In this document: positions 49,251 through 62,174 of the stretch, piece by piece
How positions within the stretch are numbered: position 1 is the stretch's first letter
Layout of the letters: every line of letters begins with the position of its first letter
Assembly: GCA_001643675.2 (NCBI GenBank)
Contig: LSRY02000011.1
Coordinates: forward strand, 248,001 to 312,000
DNA: 64,000 bases
Reading direction: 5' to 3'
DNA from: Monocercomonoides exilis
Taxonomy: Eukaryota; Preaxostyla; Oxymonadida; Polymastigidae
Notes under the pieces: generated by a model
The model's input: the letters and a program-made list of their open reading frames with translations, nothing else
Databases searched by the model: none
Told to the model about the DNA's origin: nothing
Translations under genes and position numbers: made by a program

Positions 49251-50780
49251 TTAAAATGAACTAAGTAATCGGCAACTGTCAAAATCAAATTTTTTAAGAG
49301 CAAAACTGTGGCAAAAATTCTCTCTAAAACGTTCAATGGTTGTCATCAGAACAAAATTGATCTGTATGCAAGAGTTTGAATCAATACTTTGTTGATCAAT
49401 GGATGATACAGAAAAAGAGTAAGTGGAAGAAGCAGTTGCAGAAGAAGAAGGAGAAGATGAAAGAATAGGAAGCTGAATTGAAATATCTTTTTGAAGAGAT
49501 TCAATCGAAGAATTAGTGTTTGAATGATCTGATGCAAGCGGAAGATCAGCAGAAGTTGCTGGCTCTTCTGATTCTGCCCATATTCTCAATTTCTCGAACC
49601 ATTTGCTTTTAATTCTTGTGTCTTTCACCGAACCATTTTTTGGCTTAATCCCTTGCCGCTGATCAAGATCCCCTGTCACAGAAATCTCGAAATCGATAGG
49701 CTGAAGCATTGAAGTATCGTCCATTGAAGCAAGCCACGAAACTTTTTGAATTTGAGAACTGCGTATATTCATCACATAACATCTTCGTTCCCCTTCAACA
49801 AAAGTCTGATTTTCTGCTTGTTCCAGAGGATCTTTTGAAATGCCCACAATTTCACTTAAGAGGATTTTCTTTCCACTTGCATGGCAGCTTACAACTGAAT
49901 TGTAGATTATAAGGGTCAGTGGATCACCATGCAAAGAATGTTTGTTTGGAAAAGATAGAAATGCCTCTAGTAATTTGACACGTGCACGTGAATTAAATGT
50001 AATGCGGTTGACAGCACATTTACATGAATAAGTCTTTTTTGAACTTTTCTTTGGTAAATCCAAATTTCTCTTTCTCTGAATATGAAAATCGAACATTCCA
50101 TCTCTGATCATTGCATCTGTTGCAACTTCATGAATAATCCTTGAACTGAATGATTCTTGTAGAGATTCTTCATTTAGCTTTGGCTTTGGTTTGCAATGTA
50201 ATGCTCCGAGGTTTGCTGTCTCAACTTTTCCCATTGGCTGAAAAGAATAATCCGCTGAATGCTCTTCTTGAACAGAACTATTACAACTTTCACCATCATA
50301 TAAAAGTGAAGCCGAACCAATTGTTGAATGATCAACAGATGTTTCATTCTGTCTTTTTGAAAAAGAATAAAGCGAAGGGCATGGAGAAGCATACTGGGGA
50401 GTTATAAACATGTCTTGTTGAGCTGTAGGCGTGATATCAACTGTATTTGTTTTATCTGCAAATATGTCTGAATGGTGCTCCTTTCGATCAACTTTAACTA
50501 CTGAAACATGATTGTTAAAATCAAATCCAATTGAAGTTGATTCTTCAAGAATATCTTTAAATGTTTCGCTATCCAACTCTTGATTTAAAACATAATCATG
50601 TTTATTTGTAACAAATTCTTCATTTAATTCAGAAAGAGGGGCAGCTTGACAAATATTAGAATTCTTATTATTACATTGATCTTGTGACAATAGTCCTTTT
50701 ATTTCACTATGTTGATGCTTTTCATTAAATACATCTGTTGACTCTAATGATTTTTCCTCTGAAAAATTACTAGTTGCCAT
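49251..50780 (-). CDS. Uncharacterised protein, 509 residues, single exon
   Basis: A continuous frame from ATG at 50780 to TAA, with balanced codon use. Residues ~1-230 are polar, Ser/Glu/Asn-rich and probably disordered. A more ordered section runs from about 245 to 390, with KKTYSCKCAVNRITFNSRAR, VKLLEAFLSFPNKHSLHGDP, LTLIIYNSVVSCHASGKKIL and RCYVMNIRSSQIQKVSWLAS, alternating hydrophobic residues as in a beta-rich domain. A Ser-rich stretch follows, then a hydrophobic end (FVLMTTIERFRENFCHSFAL). I do not recognise a family. Confidence 0.68.
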   Translation of the reverse strand: MATSNFSEEKSLESTDVFNEKHQHSEIKGLLSQDQCNNKNSNICQAAPLSELNEEFVTNKHDYVLNQELDSETFKDILEESTSIGFDFNNHVSVVKVDRKEHHSDIFADKTNTVDITPTAQQDMFITPQYASPCPSLYSFSKRQNETSVDHSTIGSASLLYDGESCNSSVQEEHSADYSFQPMGKVETANLGALHCKPKPKLNEESLQESFSSRIIHEVATDAMIRDGMFDFHIQRKRNLDLPKKSSKKTYSCKCAVNRITFNSRARVKLLEAFLSFPNKHSLHGDPLTLIIYNSVVSCHASGKKILLSEIVGISKDPLEQAENQTFVEGERRCYVMNIRSSQIQKVSWLASMDDTSMLQPIDFEISVTGDLDQRQGIKPKNGSVKDTRIKSKWFEKLRIWAESEEPATSADLPLASDHSNTNSSIESLQKDISIQLPILSSSPSSSATASSTYSFSVSSIDQQSIDSNSCIQINFVLMTTIERFRENFCHSFALKKFDFDSCRLLSSF

Positions 50781-51130
50781 TACTTAGTCCATATAAAAAA
50801 ATTAATTTTTGATCTGTGCGTATAAAAAATTATTTGTCGTTTTTCACGAAACATCGACTTTCGACAAAAAAATTTATTATTTCACAATTTCAATCAATAA
50901 TTTTATTTAAATATAACAAAAATACTTTTGAATTCAAGATAAACTCTTTCAATCTTCCTTAAAGAAACAAAAAATTTGCCAATCTTCACAAAAAAACTCA
51001 ATGTTCGATAAACTTAAAAAACGAAAAGCAAAAAACTTTTTATATATCAACTATTACATGCAAAAATAGATAAAAAAAATATTTTTTTATAAAAAAAGAA
51101 ATTTCTACAAAAGTGGAATAAAACATTCAA
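50781..51130. other. Intergenic, 350 bp
   Basis: AT-rich spacer holding the promoter of the 50780 gene and the 3' UTR of the WD40 gene on the same strand. No other feature seen. Confidence 0.6.
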
Positions 51131-54100
51131 CTATATGTCTTGACAATTATTTATTGGCGGAAGTCGAATAGGCGCTGGTGGAAAATGTTCAAACTTTCGA
51201 GGATTGCTTTTGCCGTCAGACAAAGTTGGAGTCACTGAGATTGACCGGCGCATTGCCCTGTCTCTCAGTTTCTTCTCCTGTCTTTCCTGCTGCAGCCTGC
51301 TGTAATTCGATCTGAACGGCACAGGAACAATCGGAGGCGGATGGAGATCAGCAAAAGGGAGGAATGCATCAACAGGCGGTGGGGCGTCAATGCTTCTCAG
51401 CAGCGCCTGCATCTTCGAGCGTATCTCTCTCCTCCTTTGAATAACGTCTGCCGGCAGAAAGTCCTCCACTGTCAGCTCAGGCAGCGCAGGAGACGACGGT
51501 GCATCGATCAGATTGATTGAAAGATCTCTCGAAAGCTGCCTCGAATGCTCACTTCGGCTGGTGTCTGACTCTGCCTCGCTGTTCGTATCTCTGCAAGATT
51601 CCTCATCGTTCTCTTTCTTTTCCCCACTGCCTTCTGTTTTGCCTTTTGATTTGTTCTTTCTCTTATGTTTGCTTCCATCCTTTGAGTCGCACTTGTCTTC
51701 ATCAGATGAACATTCATCATTCTCTTTCAAATGCCGATGTCTTTTAACAGAGCACGACTTCAGCGGGGCGTTAGGTGTGATGCTTCTTCTGTATCTGATC
51801 AACTCTTCACGTGCATGTGACACAAGTCTGCCAGCATGACAGTTCAGCGACACACGCAATGGCTGCATCGACGGTACGGGCGTTGAAGCAGCAGAAGAGT
51901 GAAAAGAAGGAGTGGAAGTGCCTGACGGTGAGCGCGAGTAGAGTGCAGACTGAGAAGGAGAATAAGGCGTTGTGAGGAAAGAAGGGGAAAGAGGAGTAAG
52001 GCGCGCAGCAGAGCCAACTGTTTGGGTGAGGAGAGAGACAGATGAGGTGACATGCTTCGAGGTTGATGACTCCGTCTGCAGCGGAGGAAGAACAGTTGGA
52101 CGATTGTTGCTATTGCTGTTTATGTTGCTGTTGATGTTGCTATCAGTGCTGCGATTCACAGAAAGCTGCTTGATTGAATGGGTTGTGGCTGGCTCTTCTC
52201 TGCTATGTGACTCTTCCATTGTTGAATCCTGAGTGAGAAAGACAGACGACTCAGTGCTCTTGCTTGCTCCAGGCTGTGTCAAAGTGCTTCCATCGCTTGC
52301 ATTTCGTGTCATCGACTGTCTGGACAGTGCTCTTATCTTCTCCACCACATCTGTTTTTCCTGCTGTATCCACAAACACTCTCAACTTTGCCTCTTTCTCC
52401 TCTCCTTCAGTCGATGCCTGTGCATCTTTCGATGCTGCTGCTGCAATTTCAGAGGCGCTTTTGCCATTCACTCGCTTCTCCACAACCATCCCTTTCCCAA
52501 AATCTGCCCCAACTGTGTTTTTCCTTCCTGATCGCCTGTTGTACAGCGTCTCCCGCAGTTGATCAAGTATTTCATTCACTCTCTCCTTCACTGACTCCTT
52601 ATAGGGCTCGCTGACTGGCTCAAACAACCAAATCTTCTTCTTCTTCATTTGCAGCTGAGATGCTGATTGCACCAAGCCTGTGAATGTGCTCGACGACGAT
52701 GAGGCCAAAAGTGATTGATCGCTAATCACATTTGCTCCGCTGTTGGCTCCTCCTTCACTTCCTCCTCCTCCGCTTGAACTGCCCTCATCTTTCGTTTGAA
52801 GAAGCTGCAGACCTCTTCTTCCACCACTTGTTGATGCCATCCCCGAAGCAACCGAGCTAATCGTGCTACCAAGTGCTGACACTCTGTCGTTATCTTCCTC
52901 ACTCCCACTCCAGTTGTCTTTCCCTTCTCTTGCACTGTTTCCACTCTCCTGCTGCTGCTTGGCCCTTCCACTGAATCTAGACATCGCCTTCAATGCTTCT
53001 GTTGCCTGGACAATTCGTGCTGCTGCTCGCAGCTGAGCTGCACCCCCCAAATATCTCGTTGGTGCTTCTCCATCGTCCTCTGTCACTCTTCTCCTTGCTG
53101 TTGATAGTGCACCTCTGCTGCGTGTTGTGAAACTTTGCTGTACTTCATTCTGCTCATCCACATCCAAATAACCAAAATATGCGTCATCTGCGTAAAACGT
53201 AAAGTCCCATCCGTCTGTGATGCTTTTACTCTCATTGCTCTCACCATCATTCTCCATGCTTCCACCAACACTACCAATAGATCCAGCTCCCATTCCCATT
53301 GCACCACTTGCACCAACTGCACCAATTAAACCTCCTCCTCCGCCTCTTCCGCCACCTGCACCACTTCCACTATTAGCTCCTCCACCGCCTCGTGCGTCTC
53401 TTCTCTTGCTCTCTTTCTCCTTCAGCTTTGCTTTCCCTTCTTTGCTCTGCCCAAACCCAGCTGCCCTTTCCACCAAGCGCTTCGGGTTTCCCCACCCAAA
53501 CGTCTCCTTTGGATCAGGCAGCTCCACACACCCTGCAAGTGAGTGAATCTTCCCAACACACACAGCACATCTTGCTGTTGGCAGAGGCTCACCACTCCGA
53601 GGCATCAGCGACGGGACAAACGCCGAAGACTTCTGAGGCAGCCGCGCAAATGAGCGCTGCGCCATCGAAGGGGCACGGGAAATGCGGGAATATGCAGACA
53701 TCTGCGATCTGGGTGAGAAGTTCGACTGAGACGTGATTGAATGGACAGAGGCTGTTGTGGCTGTAGGCGATGTGGCAACACCTGAAGAGCCAGTTGGCGA
53801 CAAAAGATTTCCACCTGAGACAGAGCCAGAACCAGAATTAGAAGCAGAGGCAGAAGATGCACCAGAAAAGCGAATGAATGTGGGGATGCCTGAATCTGGC
53901 TTGTTGCTGTCGAAGAATCCCCTCAGCGACCACAGACAGAGCGTGCCGTCGAGCGAGGCAGTGAGGACGACTTCGTTGAGAGGGATGTATTGGATGGCTG
54001 TGATCGTGTCGCGGTGAGCGCGCCAGCGCCCAACAAGCAGTAGAAGATCGCGTTTCCTCTTCGGAATGTTTGGTGATTGGAGTGGTGTAAAGTGCACAAT

Positions 54101-57100
54101 GATGTTTGCTCCTTCGCCGTCGTGCCCTTTCCTCCCTTCGTCGCTACTGCCTCCCCCGATGCTTCCTCCATCGTCTTCCTCTTTCGCTGCTTTCTCCTTC
54201 AGCTCCTCCGCAACAGTCTTCATCCCAAGCTGCAGAATCAGTGCAGCTAAGTTGTACACTGTGACGAATCCCTGGTCATCCCCCACAATCAACAAGTGCC
54301 CTATCTTCTTCAGCTTCGGGTTGCCTTCCACAGAATCCAAAGATGCGCTGCCAGAAGATGACGACATCTGACATGAGTGTGTGGAAAGAGGCGATTGAGG
54401 AGTGGTTTGGCGGGGGCTCCGATAGTTTCTGTCAGCAGACATTCCTGAAGAGGCTCTGTTATTCGCATCAGACTGCATCTGGCCTTCATATGTAGCATTG
54501 TTGTTTTCAAACTCATCTTCTTCCTCCTCCTCTTCCTCATCTGTATCATAATAATCATATTCATCTGATGATCTTCCTTCGCTCGTTGCCTCATCTGAAT
54601 CTGAGAGAGCAGCCAGCGCCTCTTCCAGCGTCGGCATCTTCCCTCTTTTCCTCACTTTCACTTTCTCCTTCTCTTCTTCTGTGCTGTCGCTGTCACTCCC
54701 ATCCTCACTCTCGTTGCTGCTCCCAGCTGTTCCGCTCCTCTGTGTCTCAGCTTCATTCGAATTCGATCTGTTTCGATGCGACCTCCGCGTAGATTTCTGA
54801 ATTTTCTTCTGTTCTTCTCCATCTTCTCCTTCAGCAAGCTCACCTTCTGCTCCCTTTTTCCTTTTCGCTTTGGACTTTTTCTTCAGACGGAAGCCTTCGA
54901 CGAAGCACAGCCGAGAAATCCCAACTGTTTGTGGCTTGATGTCATCTGCTGTTTTGTCCTTCTCCTTCTCATTTTGTTTGTCCTTTTCGTTTCCTTTCTC
55001 CTTCTCGCTCTGTCCAGAACGTGTGGCATTTCCTTCCTTCTTCTTCTCTTCTGCTGCTTCAGCCGCCGCCAGCGAAGAAGATGCCAGCGACTCCAGCGAA
55101 GCAAACACCGCCGGATAAAAATCGACATTCGGAAACTTCGCCACAATTGTTCTCGATGAGCAGGGCTTACACGACCACAGCTGGATGTTGCCAGACGCAT
55201 CGCCCGAAGCAACAAGCGGATAACCTCCCAGAAAGCACAGCGCCTGCACTTCGTCTGCTGCTGTGAATTGTGCTGTCTGCTGCGTCGACACGGCATCGAA
55301 GAGGCGGATGGTGCCATCGGAGGAGCCTGTGGCCACGTGGGCGATGGTGTCAGCAGGAGAAATGGCGAGGCAGTTGATGTCTCCGCTCAGCGGATTAAGG
55401 TGCCTCACGACTTCTTCTGTGTCCGACGCCAGCACCGCCTGCCGCTCCCACGACGTGGACATGCACATTCCAGTGTAGTCGACATAGCCAATCGCTGTAA
55501 TGGGTACGGTGTCATCTCCTTCAGCCTCAGGAAGCTTGGCAGATGGATTTGAAGAGGGATTGGCAGAGAGATTGGAGGATGGGTTAGTAGGTTGTTGTGA
55601 CTGTTGAGGGCGGGCAGGCGATGAGAGTGGAGAAGACTTCACAGGCGACGAAGAAGGCGAAGGCGAAGGCGAAGGAGAAGGCAAAGGAGAAGATGATGGT
55701 GCAGTTTTGGGAGTTGAAGGTGATTGAGTGGGATCAGAGAAAGAAGAGGACAGTGTCATTGACAAATGTGAATCGCGTGATGGAGATTGCTTTTGAGGAG
55801 AATGAATGGTCGACATCATATTCATTGAACTCTGCGTCTTATTAAGCATCGCCTCTGCATTCTCCTTTGCTTGTTTTTTGTCATTCGCCAAATCGTTTTT
55901 CTCGTTTTCCTTTGCTTGCCCTGCTGTTTGTGCCAATTCTGCCCCTATCTGATTGATCTGCCCAGCAATGCTCTTCATTTCCTGTGCTCCTCCTGTCTTC
56001 GGCTGTGGTGTATGCTTCTCCAGCTCCACCATCAGCGCTCCGTTGTTGAACTTGTACACCCCAACCTCTCCTTCTGCATTCCCCACATACAACTTCCGCT
56101 GCCTCCCATCCAGCGCAATCGCTGTGATCAGCGTGGCCATCTCATACTCTCCATTCTGCTTTCCACTGTACGCATCAAACAACCGTACGTTTCTGTCCAC
56201 GGCACATGCAAATGTGGCAGATAGCTCGTTGTAGAAGGCGCCACGAATTGGCTGAATGATGATTTATCAGAAATTAAATTGTTTAGATAAAAAAAAAGAA
56301 ACAACATCAATAATATTAAACATGATAAACATGATTATATTAATAGATCTTGTAAAAAATATCAAATGATATATATTCAAACCCTTGCCTTTGTTGCCTT
56401 TTTCCCTGTCATTTCCGTTGCCTTGTGCTGAGCAAGTGAGTGTCTCAATGATTCTGCCTGCGTTCTCCCTAACATCGCAGCCAATGACTTCCCATTCATC
56501 GGCGCTTTCTGTTTAGGCTGTCTATACACAGACATCATCTCCCTCGAGTTGTCCCTCAGATTTGGCGGTATTTCTCCATTGAGCGGCATCTGATACCCTC
56601 CCTTTGCCAATCTTCTCCTCTCCAACGCAAGCGCCGTCCGCGCCATCTCGGCTGCATGCGACTTCTTCTGCTTGATGGAGCCATGCTCACTGCCAATCTT
56701 CATCTTCCCTCCGAGTGGCTTTCCTGCGGTAGAGGATGTGCCAAGCGTCTCACTCAGAAAGGCTGCGGAAGAAGACGGGTCGTCTGCAGCCATCTGCTCC
56801 AGCACTGTCCGCGCATCAGCCTCGTCATCGTCATCGTCTTCGTCTTCTTTCTCGTCACTCGCCAAGTCGCCTTTCTTCTTCGTCACGTAGAAGTCGTAAA
56901 AATATAGCTTTCTCCCACCGCTTGCAATAAGCCTCGAGTTGAGGGTGTCGCAGAGGACAAATGCTGAGCACTCTCTGAGTGTGGATGTGCTGCTGGTCAC
57001 GACTGCCATCGCGTGCTGGATCGTCTTCATCGCCTGGCTGTGTGCCTTGTTGCGCGAGAGAGACTCAGAACGGGTGGACGAGGCAGAAGAGCTGAAGAGC

Positions 57101-59161
57101 GGGTTCTCGACAGTGTTGCTAAGGTCGATGGAGAGCGACTGGATGAGCACGCTGCTCTTCAGGTCCCACATTTTGATGCCTCCGTCTGCACTGAGGGTGA
57201 CAATCTCGTTCGTGTTTCCAATGGCTGCTATCCCACAGATGATGCCCTTGTGCCCCCGGAGAGAAAACGAGTAGAGGTTGCGTGTGACGAGCGGGTTCCA
57301 CACGTGGATAGCGCAGTCGGCCCCGCCGCTCACCATCAGCTTCATCCGCTCGTGCCAGAACAGACATGTCACTGGGCGTGTGTGCTTCTTCAGCACAAAA
57401 CGCGGCTGCCGCTTCTCCACATCCCACACGATGATTGAGCAGTCGTCAGAGGCAGACGCCATCAGATGGACTGTGCCTGGCAGCTGGATGATCCCCGTGA
57501 TGCCTGCCGTGTGCCCAGGGCAGAACACAGTTTTCTCAGTTTTGGTAGACAAAGGAGACAAAGGGGATAGTGGAGAGAGAGGAGACAAAGTGAAGACAGT
57601 AGAGAGAGGATCGCGAAGGAGTGAATTGTCTGTGCGTGATGGCGAAGTGGAATGGTGACGTGAAGACGAGTCGGCTGAGCTGGACGAATTGCGTGCAGGC
57701 GATGGTGAAATGGAGCGCCTCATGCGATTGGCTGAAGAAGAAGAAGAAGAAGAAGAGTCATTTGGAGGAAGAGGAGGAAGAGTGACTCTGTTTGAAGCAT
57801 TCCTTCCTATGCGACTTGGAGAGACTCGCCTCTGGTGAGATGCGATGATAGAAGAACGCAGCTCTTCAGCCGCTGCATCGAATTGAGAGGATGAAGTGTT
57901 TTTCAATGCGCCTGTGCGGGATGAAATGTTTGAAGTGCCTGAAATGTTGGAGATGGTTTGAATGGAGCTGAGGGATGAAGTGAGTGCAGTGGTGGATGCT
58001 GAATGGCTTGACGATGCTTTGGAAGGCGCCTCGTAATGCGCCTCTCGCAACACCCCCTTTTTCAAGAGCTCAAACTTCTCGTCCGTTCTGATTGACCAGA
58101 TTGTCAGTCTTCCATTCAGCCCTCCGGAAAAAAGCAGCTTGTGGACATTGTCCCAGAAAAGATATGTCTGGGCAACTGGATCCTCCTAAATCCCGTGCAA
58201 AAAAAGAAAAACAAAATAATTAATGCAAAATACAACAAAAGTTAATGCTTAGAATGAATACTGACTGCAATAGTCATACTCTTTCTGTTGAAGTTGTTGT
58301 GAAATATATGCAGTTTCCTTTCTCTTCATCCCACACAACAATTGTGCGATCAAGTGAAGAAGTAATGAAAATGTGGTGAAGCGGAATATATACAAGCGAA
58401 GTTACACATCCAGTGTGACCTCTTAAAGTTTGAAGAAGCTCCCCAGTCTGCAAATGAAAATCAAATTTGGAGAAAAAACGAAATCATTTCAAAATATTTC
58501 AGGAAAAAATTTATTAATGCAATTCAAACAATTGGATCGACTACAATTACGTTATTTGTGTGCTCTTCTGAACAAAATACGCGCTGAATTGATGGGAAAA
58601 ATCGCATATTCAAGATTGAATCCGTGAGTTGAACATCTGCGACATGATGAAACTAAAAACAAACAAAAATACACTATAAGAAATATATTTAACAGAAAAG
58701 TCTTACCGTGCTATGCGACTTTCTGTCTGTTTGTACTGCTAAAGAGGATTCGATGATAAACGATGTGAATTCCTTTTAAAAAAATAACAATTTTAAATAA
58801 ATAAAGATTTAGCACAAAATGCAATATAAGTTACGCATCTTTTTGATACCTCCCATTCCATCCCTCCATCTCCATTTACGTCAATTTCTTCAAACAAATT
58901 TACGAGATTTTCCACAAATTTTTCATCAAAATAACTTTCTGGTAAATGCTCCTCCATCAAATCAACAAACTGAAATAATTTAAAAGGATAATTGTAAAAT
59001 AAAAAACAAAGTGCTCATACATCGGCCATGTGAATTTCTTTTTCTTCAAATTGCTCTTTAAGACGATATAAATCTTCATTGCTCAAGCTCATCATGAGAT
59101 TCATTGCAAAAAATTGTTGTTCACGTCCGCATTTTTTAACTTCCTCTGTTTCTTCTTCCAT
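51131..59161 (-). CDS. EF-hand and WD40-repeat giant protein (EFCAB8/WDR49-like)
   Basis: 2,513 residues from seven exons: 59161-59021, 58969-58850, 58772-58707, 58652-58530, 58447-58280, 58185-56383 and 56251-51131 (TAG), with phase 0 at every join. An EF-hand loop DVNGDGGMEWEE has all calcium ligands (D1, N3, D5, E12). WD40 blades follow: TGELLQTLRGHTGCVTSL, FSGGLNGRLTIWS, HLMASASDDCSIIVWD, LMVSGGADCAIHVWN, VTLSADGGIKMWDL, LYVGNAEGEVGVYKFNNGAL, VATGSSDGTIRLFDAV and VVLTASLDGTLCLWSLRGFF. The EF-hand followed by WD40 order and the phrase EIDVNGDGGMEWEEFTSFI are typical of the EFCAB8/WDR49/WDY group found in ciliated eukaryotes. Between blades are Ser, Glu and Gly-rich insertions, some over 200 residues. 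The C-terminal ~500 residues are mostly disordered. Function in this lineage is unknown; a flagellar role is inference. Confidence 0.85.
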
Positions 59162-60225
59162 ACGGTATAAAAGGAGATTTACAGAGGAGGGTGTTAACAA
59201 AAATTAATAATATGGGTAACAAAAAGTGGTTTTCTTCGAAACATTAAAACAAATTATAATAAAATTTTATCCAACAATTGAAAGGACACCTTCAATTCGA
59301 AAAAAAGAAGATCCTGAACTCTTATCGTTCATTGAAAAAACAGTATTTTGATTTGATAACTCATAATTATTTTAAACAAACGACTTAAAATTGTTTTTAT
59401 ACAAATAAAAAAAATCCAATCTCAGAAGGTTCACATATTTTAAGTAATGTCTTGTTATTTTCTTTTGAAAAAATTTAACGGGAAACGAAAAAAAATCAAA
59501 GAAACAAATTTTTGATTAAATTCATTAAAAATACTTAATTTGTAACTAGTTTATAGCGAAACACAAAACAAAAAATTCAATATTACAAATAGTGCTATAA
59601 AAAGTATTCAACGTTATTGGAAACAATACATATAAGAAAGAAATATGCAATTTTAACGAGTGATTATATAAAGAGAAATAATGGATAATTTAAGCTAAAA
59701 AAACGAAAAACTAAATTACAGGGTTGATAAACACAAAAAAATGAATAAATAAAAATAATAACAAAAAGATTCAATCAAACGTCAAATAAAAAACGAAGCA
59801 TTGTATAAAATCCTTCGCATAAAATTTTTTTTCTTTCAGTTGCCACAAAAAAAATGCAGTTGCTGTCAGATTTCCCCGTTCGTCCAATGTCCATTTCAAA
59901 TTTCATGTCATTTTCAAACATTTGACCTCAGAGCATTCACAGCAGCAATAAATCAGTTAAAAAAATTAAGATGCTAAAAAATTCCTCAAAAGCAACTCCG
60001 CAAAGGATTTGGTGCTTCAAAACAAACAGGAAAGATATGCATCGTTGCATCAAACACAACGAAATCAAAGATCAAATTAAGAAAGAAAAAGAAAGAAAGA
60101 AAAAGAAAGAAAGAAAAAGAAAGAAATAAAGAAAGAAAGAAGTTAAATTAAAGATTGACAGAGAGAAGAGAAAAGAGAGTAAGAGAAAGGAAAGGAAACA
60201 CATGAAAATCAGCCGAGACTCACAA
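59162..60225. other. Intergenic, 1.06 kb
   Basis: AT-rich spacer between two genes on the minus strand. It contains a GAAA-type microsatellite near 60076-60143; no RNA gene or coding frame seen. Confidence 0.6.
60076..60143. repeat. (GAAA)n microsatellite
   Basis: About 68 bp of AAGAAAGAAAAAGAAAGAAA-type repeat in the spacer downstream of the 60226-62174 gene. Confidence 0.9.
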
Positions 60226-62174
60226 TCACTTCATCAGCGAACTTTCGCTTTTCCCTTCAAACGCAACAGAATCCAATGCATTTTGTGCTTCAGATGGCAA
60301 ATATTGCATAGAAATATCCTTTTCATCGCCAAGTGTTGCTTTTTCAATCGCACTCTCCACTTCATTGCGTATCTGCTTGTCTCTCTCTTCTCTCTGCCTC
60401 TTCTTCTTCTTCTGTGCCACGTCTGGCGGAAGAGGAGGCAGCGGAGAAGAAGACGAGGCAAATGGCGATGAATGCAATGGAGACATTGAGCGAGCAGAAG
60501 ATCGAGAAATGTTATTAGGAATAGACTGATGGGGCGAATGAGATGGGTGAGACTGACTGGAAGAGTGGTGATGAGAGCTAATTTGTGGCATTGAGGCTAA
60601 TTCTAATTGTTGGTTGAACATCGCATATGATGATGATGATGATGATGAAGTGGAAGGGGAGGAGGAAGGAGGAGAAGAAGAATGCGAAGGAGGAGGACGA
60701 GGACGAGGAGGAGGAGAAGAAGAAGGAGAGGAAGAAGAAGCTGTTGTATTTGAATGAGAAAGTTGCTGAGGATGCTGCTGAGCAGACTGAAGAGGAAGAG
60801 AATAAACGCTCTCAGTCATCTTCAAATTGTTAGCATTGCCAGACGAAGAAGCACGAGAAGGCATAACTTGTGGCTGAGGTGTGATTTTAGAGGCAGAAGG
60901 AGAAAGAGATGAAGAAATCGGTTTGTGTGTGAGATGACTGTCATTGTTTCCTATTTGTGAATGCTGCTGAGTTTGAAGAGAGTCTTCAGTGAGCATTTGG
61001 AAGGAAGAAGAAGAAGAAGAAGAGGTGGAGGGAGAGGAAGAAGAAGAGAAATGCTGCTGTTGAAGAGGTCGAATGAATATTTCCTGCTGGTTGGAGACGA
61101 GTTGGATGGAAGAAAGAAGCGAAGGGGGTGAAGTGGTTGACTGAGACAGGAGCTTATCTGACGACACATCAGAAGACGAAGACGCTAAGGAAAAGGCTTC
61201 TGGTGCTTCGGCATTCAGATGAAGTGAGTTTATGTCTGAATATGGAGGATATGGAGGATAAGGAGGATGAGGAGGATGGGGAGGGTGAGGAGGATGAAGA
61301 AGGGAAGGAGGATAAGGCGGAGGAGGTGCAGATGAAATGCCGCTTGAGGAAAAGCCCAAAGACAGAGGAGTTGTTGAAGAATTCATGCCATACACTTTGT
61401 CTGTGCTCTTCCCAAGCCAGTTGTTCGGATCGATGTTGAGTGGATTTGACACCATTTGCTGTGAAGATTGGAGCAAGCGGTTGCGCCGAGAGGTGTGATG
61501 CATAATCCTGAAGAGCAGAAGCAGCATCGTAGCAGAATACGAAAATAAAATAAAATAAAATAAAATAAAATAAAAATAATTATTTTTCAAAGAAAGAACA
61601 GTCACAAAAAAATTTTTTATGTTTCAGTGTATCAAATGCACATACATGTCATTAACTGTCGCAACAAATAACTGAACATCTTCAGTTGAAAATCGAGTAT
61701 TTATCAGTATTGGAGATTGACCTGTACTAAAAACAATACGAAATTTGGACTTTCCTGGATGAGAACTAAAATACACATTAAAATAAAATAAAATATTAGA
61801 AATTAATATCATTGTTCCAATCACTTTTCTTTTAAAAATTATAATTCCAACAAACAGCCTTTCTGGAGAACGTCTGTATGAAGAGCCATATCTAAAAAAA
61901 TGAAGGCAAAAAGATTTTAATACATAAAATGAAATTGTATCTTCAAACATAATTTCTAGTGCTTCAATTTCATTCAATGAATAGTCAACGCTCTGTCATT
62001 CATAGGTAAAAGAAGGAAGAAAAGAAAGATAAAGAAGTCATTAATAAATGAAATAATGCAAACGTTTTCAACTGCGCAGAACAATTTAGCAAAACAAGAT
62101 GGTTTTTTGACAATGCGAATACATGACTGGCTTCTTTCAAAAGATATTATAGTTGTACTCGATGTATACAACAT
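60226..62174 (-). CDS. Protein with possible PH-like N-terminus and Ser/Pro-rich tail
   Basis: 530 residues from five exons: 62174-62064, 61992-61949, 61891-61856, 61765-61646 and 61507-60226 (TGA), with phases 0, 2, 2, 2 closing. Residues ~1-105 alternate short hydrophobic strands (TTIISFERSQSCIRIV, KSKFRIVFSTGQSPILI) and end in a helix, FSTEDVQLFVATVNDMIMHH, a pattern like PH-superfold domains. A short conserved-looking NPLNIDPNNWLGKSTDK follows. The rest is low complexity, with a PPHPPHPPHPPYPPYPPY run and Ser/Gln-rich sequence, ending in a charged helix (KRQREERDKQIRNEVESAIE). The 36 and 44 bp exons are supported by frame closure and GTTTG donors. Family not recognised. Confidence 0.62.
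61542..61575. repeat. (TAAAA)n microsatellite in intron
   Basis: About six to seven TAAAA units within the 61508-61645 intron of the minus-strand gene. Confidence 0.9.
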
